Part shown: piece after piece, positions 1 to 8,627 of the stretch
Layout: each line of letters starts with the position of its first letter
Numbering within the stretch: the stretch's first letter is position 1
Origin: Paractinoplanes polyasparticus
Lineage (GTDB): Bacteria; Actinomycetota; Actinomycetes; Mycobacteriales; Micromonosporaceae
Direction of reading: 5' to 3'
Length of the DNA stretch: 64,000 nucleotides
NCBI RefSeq assembly: GCF_019710575.1
Contig: NZ_JAHWFK010000004.1
Coordinates: forward strand, 264,961 to 328,960
The notes under the pieces: generated by a model
The model's input: only the letters and a program-made list of their open reading frames with translations
Told to the model about the DNA's origin: nothing
Databases searched by the model: none
Made by a program: the position numbers and the translations under genes

Positions 1-1075
1 TGCCGTGGCCGCCGCCCCGCACCCGGGCGACGGCCCGTACGGGAGCGGTGTTGCGGACACCGAGCCGCAGGGTGGAATCGTCGGCGGTCACGCTGATCCG
101 CACGCTCGCGCCGGCCGCGTGGCGCGTAGCGTTGGACAGGGCCTCTTGGACGATGCGGTAGGCGGCCTGCCCGACCAGCGGCGGGACAGCGTCGGCAGGC
201 ATCGCGGCGAGCACCACCTCGAGTCCGGAAGCAGTAGCGGCGGCCAGCATGTCGGGAAGATCGGCCAGGCTCGGCGACGGGGTGGAGCCGGCCGCCGTCG
301 AGTCGCTGCGCAGCACGCCGAGCAGGCGGCGCATGTCGTGCAGCGCGGCCCGGGAGGCGCCCGCGATCGCCACGAACTCGGAGTCGCGGGCCTCGCGCTC
401 GCCGCTGAGGCGGTAGGGAGCCGTCTCGGCCCGGACCGCGATCATCGACATGTGGTGGGCCACCACGTCGTGCATCTCACGGGCGATGCGGGCGCGTTCC
501 TCGAGCACGGCACTGCGTTCCTGTTCGGCCGCGGTCAACTGTCGCTCGGCGGCCAGGCTGCGCTGCGCCTCGATCCGGCGGCGCACCTGGTCGCCCACCA
601 CGGCCAGCACGACGACCGAGCCGATCACGGCCGGCGCCCGGGACGGCGCGAGATGCCCGGCCATCGTGGCCACGGTGAGCAGGGCGACCCACAGCACCGT
701 GGCGGCCCGGTGGACCAGAGCGACCACCAGCACCGAAGCGGGCAGCACGAAGACCTGCAACGGATGCCACGGCCAGGACAGCCCGTCGGGCGCCACCTCG
801 CGTGGCAGGTTGAGCAGGGTGGCCACCATCGCGAGGCGCCACGCCACCAACGGCCGATGCGGCAGGAGCCCGATCGGGACGGCCACCGTGGCAGCCAACG
901 CCACCCGCACCGCGACCAGCTCGATGCCGCCGAGGTGATCGTGGACCAGCAACGCCGAGCCCAGCGCGGCCGCGCCGAACACCCAGGCGAGCAACCAGTG
1001 GCCGGCCGGTCGACGATCGCGGCCGGCCACCACCGTCCGCAGTCCCACCAGCAGCGAAGTCGTCATGCCGCCCAT
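1..1075 (-). CDS. NarL-type sensor histidine kinase, C-terminus off window
   Basis: Membrane sensor kinase of the HisKA_3 class, which normally phosphorylates a NarL/LuxR-type response regulator. About 358 codons are visible. Hydrophobic segments fill the first ~150 residues, followed by the H-box (EERARIAREMHDVVAHH) and an N-box-like stretch (VQEALSNATRHAAG). The window edge cuts the gene within the ATPase domain, just before the G-box. The ATG at 1075 has GAGGTG four bases upstream; a second in-frame ATG at 1066 is possible. The partner regulator presumably lies beyond position 1. The family assignment is firm; the signal sensed is unknown. Confidence 0.88.
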   Translation of the reverse strand, partial: MGGMTTSLLVGLRTVVAGRDRRPAGHWLLAWVFGAAALGSALLVHDHLGGIELVAVRVALAATVAVPIGLLPHRPLVAWRLAMVATLLNLPREVAPDGLSWPWHPLQVFVLPASVLVVALVHRAATVLWVALLTVATMAGHLAPSRAPAVIGSVVVLAVVGDQVRRRIEAQRSLAAERQLTAAEQERSAVLEERARIAREMHDVVAHHMSMIAVRAETAPYRLSGEREARDSEFVAIAGASRAALHDMRRLLGVLRSDSTAAGSTPSPSLADLPDMLAAATASGLEVVLAAMPADAVPPLVGQAAYRIVQEALSNATRHAAGASVRISVTADDSTLRLGVRNTAPVRAVARVRGGGHG

Positions 1076-1458
1076 GGTTCACCTCGAGCCACGCCGGAAC
1101 CATCCGGCAGACTGCAGAGCCCGGGGTGGAGATAACCCCACCCGAGAAGGCGAACTGGGGCGAGGACGAACGGCTCCGGATGCCGGCGTCGGACCGGGAC
1201 ACCCCGGCGCACTTCGCACAGCGCGCCTGGTCTCCCGGCATTTTTCCTTCGTCCGAAAGGGTGCGACGCCGTCATCCGGAGCTATGTAGAGAATGCATCA
1301 TTCCGGACATTTCACACAGCGCCAAAGGTCTCGATCTTGGACGCCGAAGGCTCACCCCGGCCCGGCCCCGCGGCGCGGAACCGGCGGCGGTTCGGCTGAA
1401 AACGTGCCGTTGACCGGCGCGCCTCCCGCTTTCTTGCTAGGAGCCCATCCCGGCGCAC
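1076..1458. other. Intergenic region, no gene seen
   Basis: No reading frame here looks like a real protein. The stretch separates the sensor kinase start (1075, minus) from the end of the 425-residue membrane protein. It is locally less GC-rich around 1270-1330 and holds the short palindrome GAATGCATCATTC (1291-1303), flanked by CCGGA/TCCGG. This could be an operator for the kinase gene, but nothing else supports it. Confidence 0.4.
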
Positions 1459-2736
1459 TCACGGCGCGCGGTGGACGGCGAGCACGCCGGCCAGGCCGGT
1501 GACCTCCTCGGTCAGGGCGGGCAGATAGGCCGGATTACCCAGCTCGACGTCGAAGTAGTACGGCAGAGCGGCGACGGCGTCCTCCGGGATCGGGGCGCCC
1601 GCGCAGTAGGTTTCGCGGAAGCCGGCCGAGTCGGGCTCCCAGATCAGTTCGCCCAGGCTGCCCGAGCGGCTGCGGAAGATGGCCGCGTCGATCAGGGCCC
1701 GCTCCTGTTCCGTGGCGGCGTTGTTGACGAAGATCTTCACGTGCTTGCTCGTACGGGTCTCGGCCGCGGGCGCTTCGGCCGGCAGACCGGTGGGGCGGCA
1801 GGCGGCGGCGCCCACACTGACGCCGTTCTGCCGCAGCAGGCCGGGCAGGCTGAACGCAAGCGCGACGAGCACCACGGCGGCCACCGCGGTCTTCGGCCAC
1901 CGGCGTACCTGCGTGGCGCCGAAGCTGAGCGCGGCGCGGACCGGACGGGTCTGGGCGATCGTGACCACCAGGATCAGGCCGGCGATCCAGGCTGACAGCA
2001 GGGCCGGTCCGTAGCCGAGGTTGTAGAAGCCGCCCCACCACGGGCTGTCGCCGGGCAACTCCTCCCCCGGCCGCAACGTGCTCGGCAACAGGAAAACGAT
2101 CGCCACAACCGCGGCCCCGGCGGCGAACGGCCGGGCCCGACCGGCGGTGCGAGCGACCCACCAGGTGAGCAGCAGGGCCACCAGACCCCCGGCAACCGCC
2201 CCGGCCCAGCTCAGGCCGGCCGACCACGAGGGCGGCGCGCGCCACAGGTCGAAGGCGGCCGCTCCCGGTGAGTCGTAGGAAGGGCGTTCCGTCCAGTAGT
2301 AGTCGCTGAAGTTGAGGATCAGGCCGGGCCGGATGGCCCAGAACCCGGCCTGGTACTCGGCTCCGCCGTCGACCATGGGCTCGGGCGCGGACACGGTGAA
2401 GTCGTGGATCCGCCAGCCGGCGCCCGCCAACCGGTCGCGGACGCCGGCGCTGTAGGTCGCCACGTCGCGGGTGGCCTCGTTGTGCTTGACCCAGTAGGCC
2501 ACCGAGCCGTACTTCACGCCCTCACCGTCGCCGAACGGCTCGATCGCCTCGGCCTCGCCGCCGCCGAAGACCCGCAGGCCGGGGAATGCGGCGGCCGACA
2601 GCTCCTGCGCTTCGGCCCCGGACGGCAGGGGCGGCGCGTACTCCAACGCGATCCGCCCGGCGGCGAAGGCGCCCACGTACGCCCCGGCGAGCGTGATGAG
2701 GACGGCCAGGATCAGCCCTCGAGCCGAGAACCTCAC
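1459..2736 (-). CDS. Membrane protein with FtsX-ectodomain-like C-terminus
   Basis: Multi-spanning membrane protein of 425 residues and unknown function. One N-terminal membrane segment (about 7-27) is followed by an extracellular stretch to ~175, then about four hydrophobic segments between ~180 and ~310. The soluble C-terminus (KHVKIFVNNAATEQERALID ... LPYYFDVELGNPAYLPAL) resembles the FtsX extracellular domain, which binds peptidoglycan-hydrolase partners. The GTG at 2736 was chosen because GGAGGTG lies just upstream; that ribosome-binding site would sit inside a longer frame starting at 2760. It lies 60 bases downstream of the companion membrane protein, probably in one operon with PadR. 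The FtsX link is my inference from residue pattern. Confidence 0.75.
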   Translation of the reverse strand: MRFSARGLILAVLITLAGAYVGAFAAGRIALEYAPPLPSGAEAQELSAAAFPGLRVFGGGEAEAIEPFGDGEGVKYGSVAYWVKHNEATRDVATYSAGVRDRLAGAGWRIHDFTVSAPEPMVDGGAEYQAGFWAIRPGLILNFSDYYWTERPSYDSPGAAAFDLWRAPPSWSAGLSWAGAVAGGLVALLLTWWVARTAGRARPFAAGAAVVAIVFLLPSTLRPGEELPGDSPWWGGFYNLGYGPALLSAWIAGLILVVTIAQTRPVRAALSFGATQVRRWPKTAVAAVVLVALAFSLPGLLRQNGVSVGAAACRPTGLPAEAPAAETRTSKHVKIFVNNAATEQERALIDAAIFRSRSGSLGELIWEPDSAGFRETYCAGAPIPEDAVAALPYYFDVELGNPAYLPALTEEVTGLAGVLAVHRAP

Positions 2737-2796
2737 GCTCCACCTCCGTTGCGGCGACACAGTGCGCGACAGCTTACGAATCCCGCGCCAGCGCTG

Positions 2797-3753
2797 TCAC
2801 GCGACCGCCTCGAACTCGCGGCGCGGCCGGGCCAGGATCGCGGCCACGACGATCAGCGCGAACCCGTAGAGCGGCAACTGCTGGAAGTCGCTCGGCGTGA
2901 GGTACCACCCCTCCCCCAGGTCGTAGGCCCGCAGCAGGTCGATCGTCGGCCCGAAGGCAAACCCGTAGGGGTGCACCAGCTCGCCCGTGCCGAGCGGCTC
3001 GGTCACGGTCAGGTAGCGCAACAGCGAGGCCACGAACCCGACCGCCGACGGGACGACCAGCAGCAGCCCGGCCGAAGCGAGGGCGACGCTGCGCCACGGC
3101 CGGCGGGCCGCCTGCATCCGGTGGGCCAGGGCCACTCCGGCCAGCCATCCGCCGGCCAGGCCCAGCAGTAGCCCGGCCACGGTCAGCGGCACGTAGGAGC
3201 CGGGACGCGACGGCCAGCCGGCGAGGTCGACGAGGCTCACCTCGGGATAGACGTGGACGTCGAGCTGAACGCCCTCACCGTGGGCCGGGAAGTGCACGTC
3301 GGCGCCGTCCTGCACCGCCCCGGTCCGCCAGCCGTCGGCGGTGAGTCGCTGACGGATCTGCTCGGCGGCCTGCCGGGCGTCGGCTCCCGCGGTGAGCGGC
3401 CCCTGGACGTACATGTAATTGCCCGCGCCGGACGCATGCTCGACCTGCGGCAGCACGCGCTCGCCGAGCGCCTTGACGTCGGGCAGGGCGGCATAGCCGA
3501 AGGTACCGAGCCAGGAGCCGGCTGCGGCGCCGAGCGCGCCCCCGACGAGCAGGGCCAGCACGGCCGCCACGACCGCGAGCGGGCGGCGGGCCGGCGGACG
3601 GAACCGCTCGCGCAGCCCGTCGAGCACGAGCCGCGCCCGGTCGGCGGCGGTCGGGCGGCCGCCGGGACCGGCCATCTCGACCATCGTCTCGATGAGTTCG
3701 GCCCCGTGCTTGCGGCGCAGCCGGGCCGGAAAAGCCATCAGCAACCGGTTCAT
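2797..3753 (-). CDS. PadR-associated membrane protein (HAAS-like N-terminus)
   Basis: A 318-residue membrane protein. The N-terminal ~50 residues (FPARLRRKHGAELIETMVEM) resemble the cytoplasmic helical prefix found in proteins encoded next to PadR regulators. One membrane segment lies at about 60-85, then a soluble extracellular region (GWRTGAVQDGADVHFPAHG) similar in style to that of the downstream gene, then three or four membrane segments. Its ATG overlaps the padR stop by four bases (ATGA), so the two are translationally coupled. Function is unknown; the pairing suggests an envelope-stress or efflux-type module controlled by PadR. Confidence 0.75.
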   Translation of the reverse strand: MNRLLMAFPARLRRKHGAELIETMVEMAGPGGRPTAADRARLVLDGLRERFRPPARRPLAVVAAVLALLVGGALGAAAGSWLGTFGYAALPDVKALGERVLPQVEHASGAGNYMYVQGPLTAGADARQAAEQIRQRLTADGWRTGAVQDGADVHFPAHGEGVQLDVHVYPEVSLVDLAGWPSRPGSYVPLTVAGLLLGLAGGWLAGVALAHRMQAARRPWRSVALASAGLLLVVPSAVGFVASLLRYLTVTEPLGTGELVHPYGFAFGPTIDLLRAYDLGEGWYLTPSDFQQLPLYGFALIVVAAILARPRREFEAVA

Positions 3754-4055
3754 GCGGCGCCCCCGGCGAGGCTGGGCCGCAGAGCCGCGGCGGCCCGGGG
3801 ACGGGGCTGCGCGGCGAGAACGGCCGCACCCCGGTTGCTGAGCCGGTAGTAGCGGCGGACGCGCCCGTCGACCTCGTCCTCCCGGTCGACGGCGATCAGC
3901 CCTTGCTGGTCGAGCCGGTCGAGCGCCCCGAACAGCAGGCCCGGCCGCAGCTTCACCTCCCCGCCGGAGAGGAGCTGGACGGACTGGAAGATCCCGTAAC
4001 CGTGCAGCGGCTGGGCCGACAGCGCGGTCAGGATGAGGAGGGTAGGTTCGGGCAC
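3750..4055 (-). CDS. PadR family transcriptional regulator
   Basis: Small winged-helix repressor of 101 residues, the length of subfamily-2 PadR proteins. The pattern PTLLILTALSAQPLHGYGIF, then GALDRLDQQGLI and the wing VRRYYRLSNRG, is characteristic. The start is GTG at 4055. A promoter with TTGACG (4086-4091), a 17-base spacer and TACTGT (4063-4068) would start transcription at or next to this GTG, so the message is probably leaderless. An imperfect palindrome over the -35 box suggests autorepression. It heads an operon with the two membrane proteins downstream. Confidence 0.88.
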   Translation of the reverse strand: MPEPTLLILTALSAQPLHGYGIFQSVQLLSGGEVKLRPGLLFGALDRLDQQGLIAVDREDEVDGRVRRYYRLSNRGAAVLAAQPRPRAAAALRPSLAGGAA

Positions 4056-4062
4056 GGCGACG

Positions 4063-4100
4063 ACAGTACGGCTGACGAGATATAACGTCAACCGTTCTAT
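4063..4100 (-). promoter_or_regulatory. padR promoter and probable PadR operator
   Basis: On the minus strand TTGACG (4086-4091) and TACTGT (4063-4068) are separated by 17 bases, and the GTG of padR follows seven bases after the -10 box. An inverted repeat with 8-base arms (ATATAACG at 4080-4087, CGTTCTAT at 4093-4100, one mismatch, 5-base centre) covers the -35 box. PadR proteins typically bind such AT-rich palindromes in their own promoters. Confidence 0.65.
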
Positions 4101-4221
4101 AGCTGCCCCTGGCTCGAACCTGCGGAATCTTCGAGGAGCCGCACGCCGGCCGCCCGGGCCTGTCCTCCGCGTCGGGGATCCGATGTGGATCCGGGCCGCC
4201 GCGGTGGCGGCCACAACGTGA

Positions 4222-5655
4222 TTACGGCGTCGCCGGCAGGAGCAGCCGGAAGCAGGAGCCGTGCCCGACGGCCGTTTCCAGTTCGACGTCGCCGCCGTGG
4301 GCCCGGGCCAGGGAGCGGGCGATCGAGAGGCCCAGCCCGGCGTTGGCGCCGCCCGCACGGGTGCGGGACCGGTCCGTACGGTAGAAGCGGTCGAAGACCC
4401 GGGCCGCCTGCTCGGTCGCCATGCCGGGGCCGTTGTCGGCCACCTCGAGAACGGCCCGTCCGTCCACTGTGCCCACGCCGATGCGCACCGCTGTTCCGGC
4501 TGGGGTGTGCGCGACAGCGTTGCCGACCAGGTTCGTGACCACCTGACGCAGGCGGGCCTCGTCGGCGTCGACCGGGGCCGGGCCGGGCGGGCCGTCGCCG
4601 CCGGGTCCGGTCAGCTCGACCGGGCGGGACGGGTCGAGGGCGCGCAGGTCGTGCCGGGCGTCGGTGGCCAGCGTGCGCAGGTCCATCGGGGCGCGGTCGA
4701 GCTGACCCTCGGGTGCGTCATCGAGCTGGGCCAGCAGCAGCAGGTCCTCGGTGAGCGCGGTCAACCGGCTCGCCTCCCGCCCGATCCGGCTCAGGGCCGC
4801 ATCCACATCGGACCGTTCGGCCAGCGCGCCCATCCGGTGCAGGTCGGTCGACCCCTTGATGACGAACAACGGCGTACGCAGCTCATGGCTCACGTCCGAG
4901 ACGAAGGTCCGCATCCGCGCCTCCGAGGCGGCCCGGTCGGCGAACGCCCGTTCGAGCTGACCCAGCATCGTGTTGAGCGAGTCCGCCAGGTGCCCGATCT
5001 CGGTGCCCGGCCCGGCCAGCCCGGGCACGCGCCGGGTCAGGTCACCGGCGGCTATCGCGGCTGCGGTGTGCTCGATGCGGCGCAACGGCCGCAGCCCCCG
5101 GCCCAGAGCGAACCAGCCCAGCCCGGTCAGCACCACGAGAAGCACTCCCCCACTGGCCAGGCTGGTCGTGCGCAGCTGGGCCACGGTGGCGTCGGCCTCC
5201 GCCATCGGCGCCGCCGCGATGACCGTGCCGTTCCAGCCCACTGTCTGCTCGGCGACGGCGCGCCAGCGGTCGGAGTCGTCGGCCGCGGGCAGGAAGACGC
5301 CCGTCCCATCGGTGGGGATCGTGCGCAACTCAGCCGCCGTGGGCAGGCTCGACCGGTCGAGCCGGGACGAGAGAACGCCCTCGGCAACCGTGCCGTCCGC
5401 GTCGAGATACACCAGGTACGGGGCGCCGATCAGGTCGAGGGCGGGGTCGAGCAGGCCGGCGTTGGCGGCCGTGCCCGCCGGACGCGGCCCGTCGGTCGGC
5501 AGGCGCGAGATCAGCGACGTGAGCGAGCTCAGCTGGGTGTCGAGCCGGTCGAGCTGGTAGTGCTCCAGCCGGTCGGAGACGACCGTGCCGACCAGGCCGA
5601 GCCCGGCCAGCAGGAGGGCCGCGGTGATCAGCAGCAGCCGTACGCGCAGGCTCAC
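4222..5655 (-). CDS. OmpR-family sensor histidine kinase
   Basis: Membrane histidine kinase of 477 residues. Order: membrane segment at ~5-27, extracytoplasmic sensor to ~165, second membrane segment ending GWFALGRGL, HAMP domain (PLRRIEHTAAAIAAGDLTRR), dimerisation domain with H-box SHELRTPL, then the ATPase domain with N-box (VTNLVGNAVAHTPAG), G1 (VADNGPGM), F-box (VFDRFYRTD) and G2 (AGLGLSIARS). All catalytic motifs are present. GTG at 5655 overlaps the regulator's TGA (GTGA), so kinase and regulator are coupled. It is the last gene of the operon starting with the ABC transporter, which it may control. Confidence 0.93.
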   Translation of the reverse strand: MSLRVRLLLITAALLLAGLGLVGTVVSDRLEHYQLDRLDTQLSSLTSLISRLPTDGPRPAGTAANAGLLDPALDLIGAPYLVYLDADGTVAEGVLSSRLDRSSLPTAAELRTIPTDGTGVFLPAADDSDRWRAVAEQTVGWNGTVIAAAPMAEADATVAQLRTTSLASGGVLLVVLTGLGWFALGRGLRPLRRIEHTAAAIAAGDLTRRVPGLAGPGTEIGHLADSLNTMLGQLERAFADRAASEARMRTFVSDVSHELRTPLFVIKGSTDLHRMGALAERSDVDAALSRIGREASRLTALTEDLLLLAQLDDAPEGQLDRAPMDLRTLATDARHDLRALDPSRPVELTGPGGDGPPGPAPVDADEARLRQVVTNLVGNAVAHTPAGTAVRIGVGTVDGRAVLEVADNGPGMATEQAARVFDRFYRTDRSRTRAGGANAGLGLSIARSLARAHGGDVELETAVGHGSCFRLLLPATP

Positions 5656-6356
5656 GACCGGGGCTCCCGCAGCACGTAACCGACGCCGTGGACGGTCTGG
5701 ATCAGCTTGGGCTCCTCGGCGTCGACCTTGCGCCGCAGGTACGAGATGTATGTGTCGACGATGCTGGCGTCGCCGCCGAAGTCGTAGTGCCACACCCGTT
5801 CCAGGATCTGCGCCTTGGTCACGACCCGGCCGGCGTTCTCCATCAGGTAGCGCAACAGCCGGAACTCGGTCGGCGAGACCCGGACGGGCCGGCCGTGCCG
5901 CGTCACCTGGTGCCCCTCGGCGTCGAGCGCGAGCGCACCCACGCTCAGCACGTCCGCGTGGGATCCGTTGGTGCGGCGCAGGATCGCGTGGATCCGGGCG
6001 ATCAGCTCCTCGAGGTCGAACGGCTTGGTCACGTAGTCGTCGGCGCCCAGCGACAGCCCGGTCACCTTGTCGGCCTGCCGGTCCCGCGCGGTCAGAAAGA
6101 GAACCGGGACGGGGCCGCTGCGTCCTTGCGTGCGTTGCTCGCGCAGCCGCCGGACCACCTCGAAGCCATCCATGTCGGGCAGCATGACGTCGAGCAGCAC
6201 CAGGTCGGGCGGCTCGGCCGTGGCGGCAGCGAGGGCCTCGGCCGCGGTGCCGGCCGAGACCACCCGGAAGCCGGCGAACCGCAGGGTCGCCGACAGCAGC
6301 TCCCGTACGGTGGCCTCGTCGTCCACCACGAGCAGGCGTTCATCGCGAGGCGTCAT
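5652..6356 (-). CDS. OmpR/PhoB-type response regulator
   Basis: DNA-binding response regulator of 234 residues, partner of the kinase immediately downstream. The receiver domain holds the acidic pair VVDDEA, the phospho-acceptor Asp in LVLLDVMLPDMDGFEV, the conserved Thr (FLTARD) and Lys (VTKPFD). The C-terminal winged helix (SPTEFRLLRYLMENAGRVVT ... IVDTYISYLRRKVD) is of the OmpR type. Its start lies 17 bases inside the end of the streptophobe gene, implying translational coupling with the transporter operon. Confidence 0.95.
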   Translation of the reverse strand: MTPRDERLLVVDDEATVRELLSATLRFAGFRVVSAGTAAEALAAATAEPPDLVLLDVMLPDMDGFEVVRRLREQRTQGRSGPVPVLFLTARDRQADKVTGLSLGADDYVTKPFDLEELIARIHAILRRTNGSHADVLSVGALALDAEGHQVTRHGRPVRVSPTEFRLLRYLMENAGRVVTKAQILERVWHYDFGGDASIVDTYISYLRRKVDAEEPKLIQTVHGVGYVLREPRS

Positions 6357-7827
6357 GGCGCCAGCTTACGAACGCGCTCGCGAGCAGACTGCCCGTCGCC
6401 GCCGCGACCACCCCGGCGCCCGCCGCCGCCCACGGGTCGACCGCCAGACGCACGTCGAGCAACGGCACTGTCAGAATGAACGCCTGTGCCGTGAGCCCGG
6501 CCGATACCCGCGACAACAACGCCAGGGCAGTCAGCAGCAGGCCGCCGGCCAGCGCGACCCAGGCCGCGCGCACCGAAGCGCGTCGCCACGCCCCGCGTCG
6601 AGCTACCGGCGCGACAGCGGGGCTGCCACCCATCGCGCGACGTGTTGACTGACATGTTGACTGCATCAACATGTCAGTCAACTCAACATGTCGAGCTCCA
6701 GCCGTGACCGCGGCACCGAAACCCAGCATCAGAACGGCGGACAGAGCGGTCGCGATACCCAGGTCACCATCGATCAGCCCAGCCGGCGGGCCTCCGCCCG
6801 GCAGTCCTGTGCCCCTGCTCAGGACGCAAGAGAGCATGCCATCGGTGTGCACAGCCCACGGCAGGCCGCCCAGCACCACAAAGGGCAGGCCCAGCAAGCC
6901 GACGCCGACGGCCGCAGGACCGCCGATCACCCACGCGGCGACCAGGCACAAGACCGTGAGCCCGACGACCGGCCACCGCAGGCCCTTCAGCCCGCCCCCG
7001 ACGGCCGGGACTCGCGCGGCAAGCCAACAAAGCCCGACAACAACGACCGCCCCGACCGCCGCGCCCCACACCGCCGGGCCGACGCCAACCACAAACCCGG
7101 CATCGAGCGCGGTACCGCCGCCACCGGGCACCCCACCGCCGGCAAGGCCGCCCAGCAGACCGCCACCGCCCAGACCGCCCGGCAGGCCGCCACTGCCAAG
7201 ACCGCCCGGCAGGCCGCCACCACCGAGGCCGCCCGACAGTCCCCCACCGCCGAGACGGCCCATTAGGCCACCAGGCAATCCGCTACCGCCGGGACAGGCC
7301 GGTGCCCCTGTGGCCGCCGACGCGCTGCCGGTCGGCAGAGTCAAGCTTCCCCGCGCCGCGGCAGCGACCACGCCGACTCCCGCGGTGAAGACCGCCGCTG
7401 CCGACGCGCCACGCACGAGCAGCCCGCCGCGACCGCGACGCAGCACCAGCGTCCCCAGCACCACCGCGCCGATCACGCTGATGCCCAGCGGCATCAGGTC
7501 GATCCGGCCGTGCACAGCGATCGGCAGTCCGCCCGACGGTGTAGCGGCGAGCTGAGCGGGTGCGCCCGCTGCCATCGCCACGATCGCCCCTGTCAGCCGG
7601 TCGAGCCGCCCCACCTGCCCACCATCGAGCAGGAGCAGGGCGGCAAAGGCGCTGCCGGCCATCGCCAGCAGGGCCGCGACACCCGCCAACGCCCCCTCCC
7701 CCACGTTCCGCACGCTCGACCGACGCCTCGACCCGAACCCAACCCGCGGTTCAGCCCCAGCCCTCGGCGCAGCGCGGCCGCTCGGCGCGGCCGCACGCCG
7801 CCACACCATCGCCAGTCGAGACGTCAT
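6340..7827 (-). CDS. Streptophobe family integral membrane protein
   Basis: Very hydrophobic protein of 495 residues with around ten membrane segments, matching my memory of the actinobacterial streptophobe family, whose function is unknown. It carries a glycine-rich stretch at about residues 190-240 made of four ~9-residue units (GGLGGGGLPGG type). Near residue ~385 the coding sequence contains a perfect 17-bp-arm palindrome. The ATG at 7827 shares one base with the stop of the ABC permease (TGATG), and the 3' end overlaps the response-regulator start, so it sits mid-operon. Confidence 0.8.
   Translation of the reverse strand: MTSRLAMVWRRAAAPSGRAAPRAGAEPRVGFGSRRRSSVRNVGEGALAGVAALLAMAGSAFAALLLLDGGQVGRLDRLTGAIVAMAAGAPAQLAATPSGGLPIAVHGRIDLMPLGISVIGAVVLGTLVLRRGRGGLLVRGASAAAVFTAGVGVVAAAARGSLTLPTGSASAATGAPACPGGSGLPGGLMGRLGGGGLSGGLGGGGLPGGLGSGGLPGGLGGGGLLGGLAGGGVPGGGGTALDAGFVVGVGPAVWGAAVGAVVVVGLCWLAARVPAVGGGLKGLRWPVVGLTVLCLVAAWVIGGPAAVGVGLLGLPFVVLGGLPWAVHTDGMLSCVLSRGTGLPGGGPPAGLIDGDLGIATALSAVLMLGFGAAVTAGARHVELTDMLMQSTCQSTRRAMGGSPAVAPVARRGAWRRASVRAAWVALAGGLLLTALALLSRVSAGLTAQAFILTVPLLDVRLAVDPWAAAGAGVVAAATGSLLASAFVSWRHDASR
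6644..6682. repeat. Perfect 17-bp inverted repeat inside a gene
   Basis: Left arm 6644-6660 (GTTGACTGACATGTTGA) is the exact reverse complement of 6666-6682, with the 5-base loop CTGCA. A further partial copy of the arm end (TCAACATGTC) follows at 6684-6692. The block is strikingly AT-rich for this gene, and it codes in frame for part of the streptophobe protein (VELTDMLMQSTCQST). It looks like a small inserted palindromic element or a strong regulatory hairpin. Confidence 0.85.
7118..7262. repeat. Imperfect 27-bp coding repeats (glycine-rich)
   Basis: On the minus strand the sequence encodes about five imperfect 9-residue units of the type LGGGGLPGG, LGSGGLPGG, LGGGGLLGG. The DNA repeats in ~27-base steps, for example accgcccggcaggccgcca recurring at 7178 and 7202. 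Such arrays in a membrane-protein loop are prone to slippage and may vary in copy number between strains. Confidence 0.7.
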
Positions 7828-8627
7828 CAGACGTCGCGGCGGCGGAAGGCTACGAAGGCGGCGACCAATACGGCGGCCACGCCCACGCACATGCCGGCCA
7901 GGTTGAGCCAGGGGTGCGGGAAGTCGGGATCGGGGACGGTCGTCAGGGCCGCCGAGCCGCCGAGCGTGGGCCAGAACTGGAAGAGGCCCTCCATCCACGA
8001 CGGGAAGATCCCCGCCACCGCCGGCACCAGGAAGACGATGCCGACCAGAGTGGCCAGCGCACCCGCGGTGGCCCGCATGATGACGCCGAGCCCGATCGCG
8101 AGCAGCGCGATCGCGCCGAGATAGAGTCCGCCGGCCACGACCGCCGGGAGCACACCGGGATCGCCCAGCTCGGCGGTCGGCACGCCCTGCCGGTCCATCA
8201 ACGGCTGGCTGATGAGGAACGACCCGAACATCAGGATTTCGCCGGCGACCACCGCGATCACCGTCGCCAGCACCACCTTGGCCGCCAGCACCCTGGTCCG
8301 GCGGGGCATGGCGGTCAGCGTCGTGCCCATCAGGCCGGTCGCGTACTCCGAGGTGACCACGAGAATGCCGAGCACCCCGACGATCAGCTGAGCGACGATG
8401 TACACGGTGAGGCTGCGCCCGGTCGGGTCCCAGGCCAGCCGGTCCGCCTCGGTGGCGGTCTCCCACGCCTGGCCGGCCGAGTTGGAGGACAGCGCCGTGA
8501 TGCCGAGCCCGACCGCGAACAGGCAGGCGATCGTGTACCAGGTCGACCGCAGACTGCGCAGCTTGATCCACTCGGCATGAAGCGTCCGGCCGAAGCCGAC
8601 CCGCGTTGCGGTAACCGTCGTGCTCAT
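7827..8627 (-). CDS. ABC transporter permease (ABC-2 type)
   Basis: A 266-residue permease with six predicted membrane segments. It starts with the typical cytoplasmic lead FGRTLHAEWIKLRSLRSTWY and contains the family-like segment SEYATGLMGTTLTAMPRRTRVLAAKV. It should pair with the ATPase encoded just upstream to export a drug, lipid or peptide. The ATG at 8627 overlaps the stop of a 25-residue mini-frame (ATGA) that arose by duplication of this gene's own start. The stop overlaps the streptophobe ATG. Substrate is unknown. Confidence 0.9.
   Translation of the reverse strand: MSTTVTATRVGFGRTLHAEWIKLRSLRSTWYTIACLFAVGLGITALSSNSAGQAWETATEADRLAWDPTGRSLTVYIVAQLIVGVLGILVVTSEYATGLMGTTLTAMPRRTRVLAAKVVLATVIAVVAGEILMFGSFLISQPLMDRQGVPTAELGDPGVLPAVVAGGLYLGAIALLAIGLGVIMRATAGALATLVGIVFLVPAVAGIFPSWMEGLFQFWPTLGGSAALTTVPDPDFPHPWLNLAGMCVGVAAVLVAAFVAFRRRDV

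Noticed and set aside
2737..2760. Earlier GTG start for the FtsX-like membrane protein
   Set aside because: A strong GGAGGTG site lies inside this extension and points to GTG 2736.
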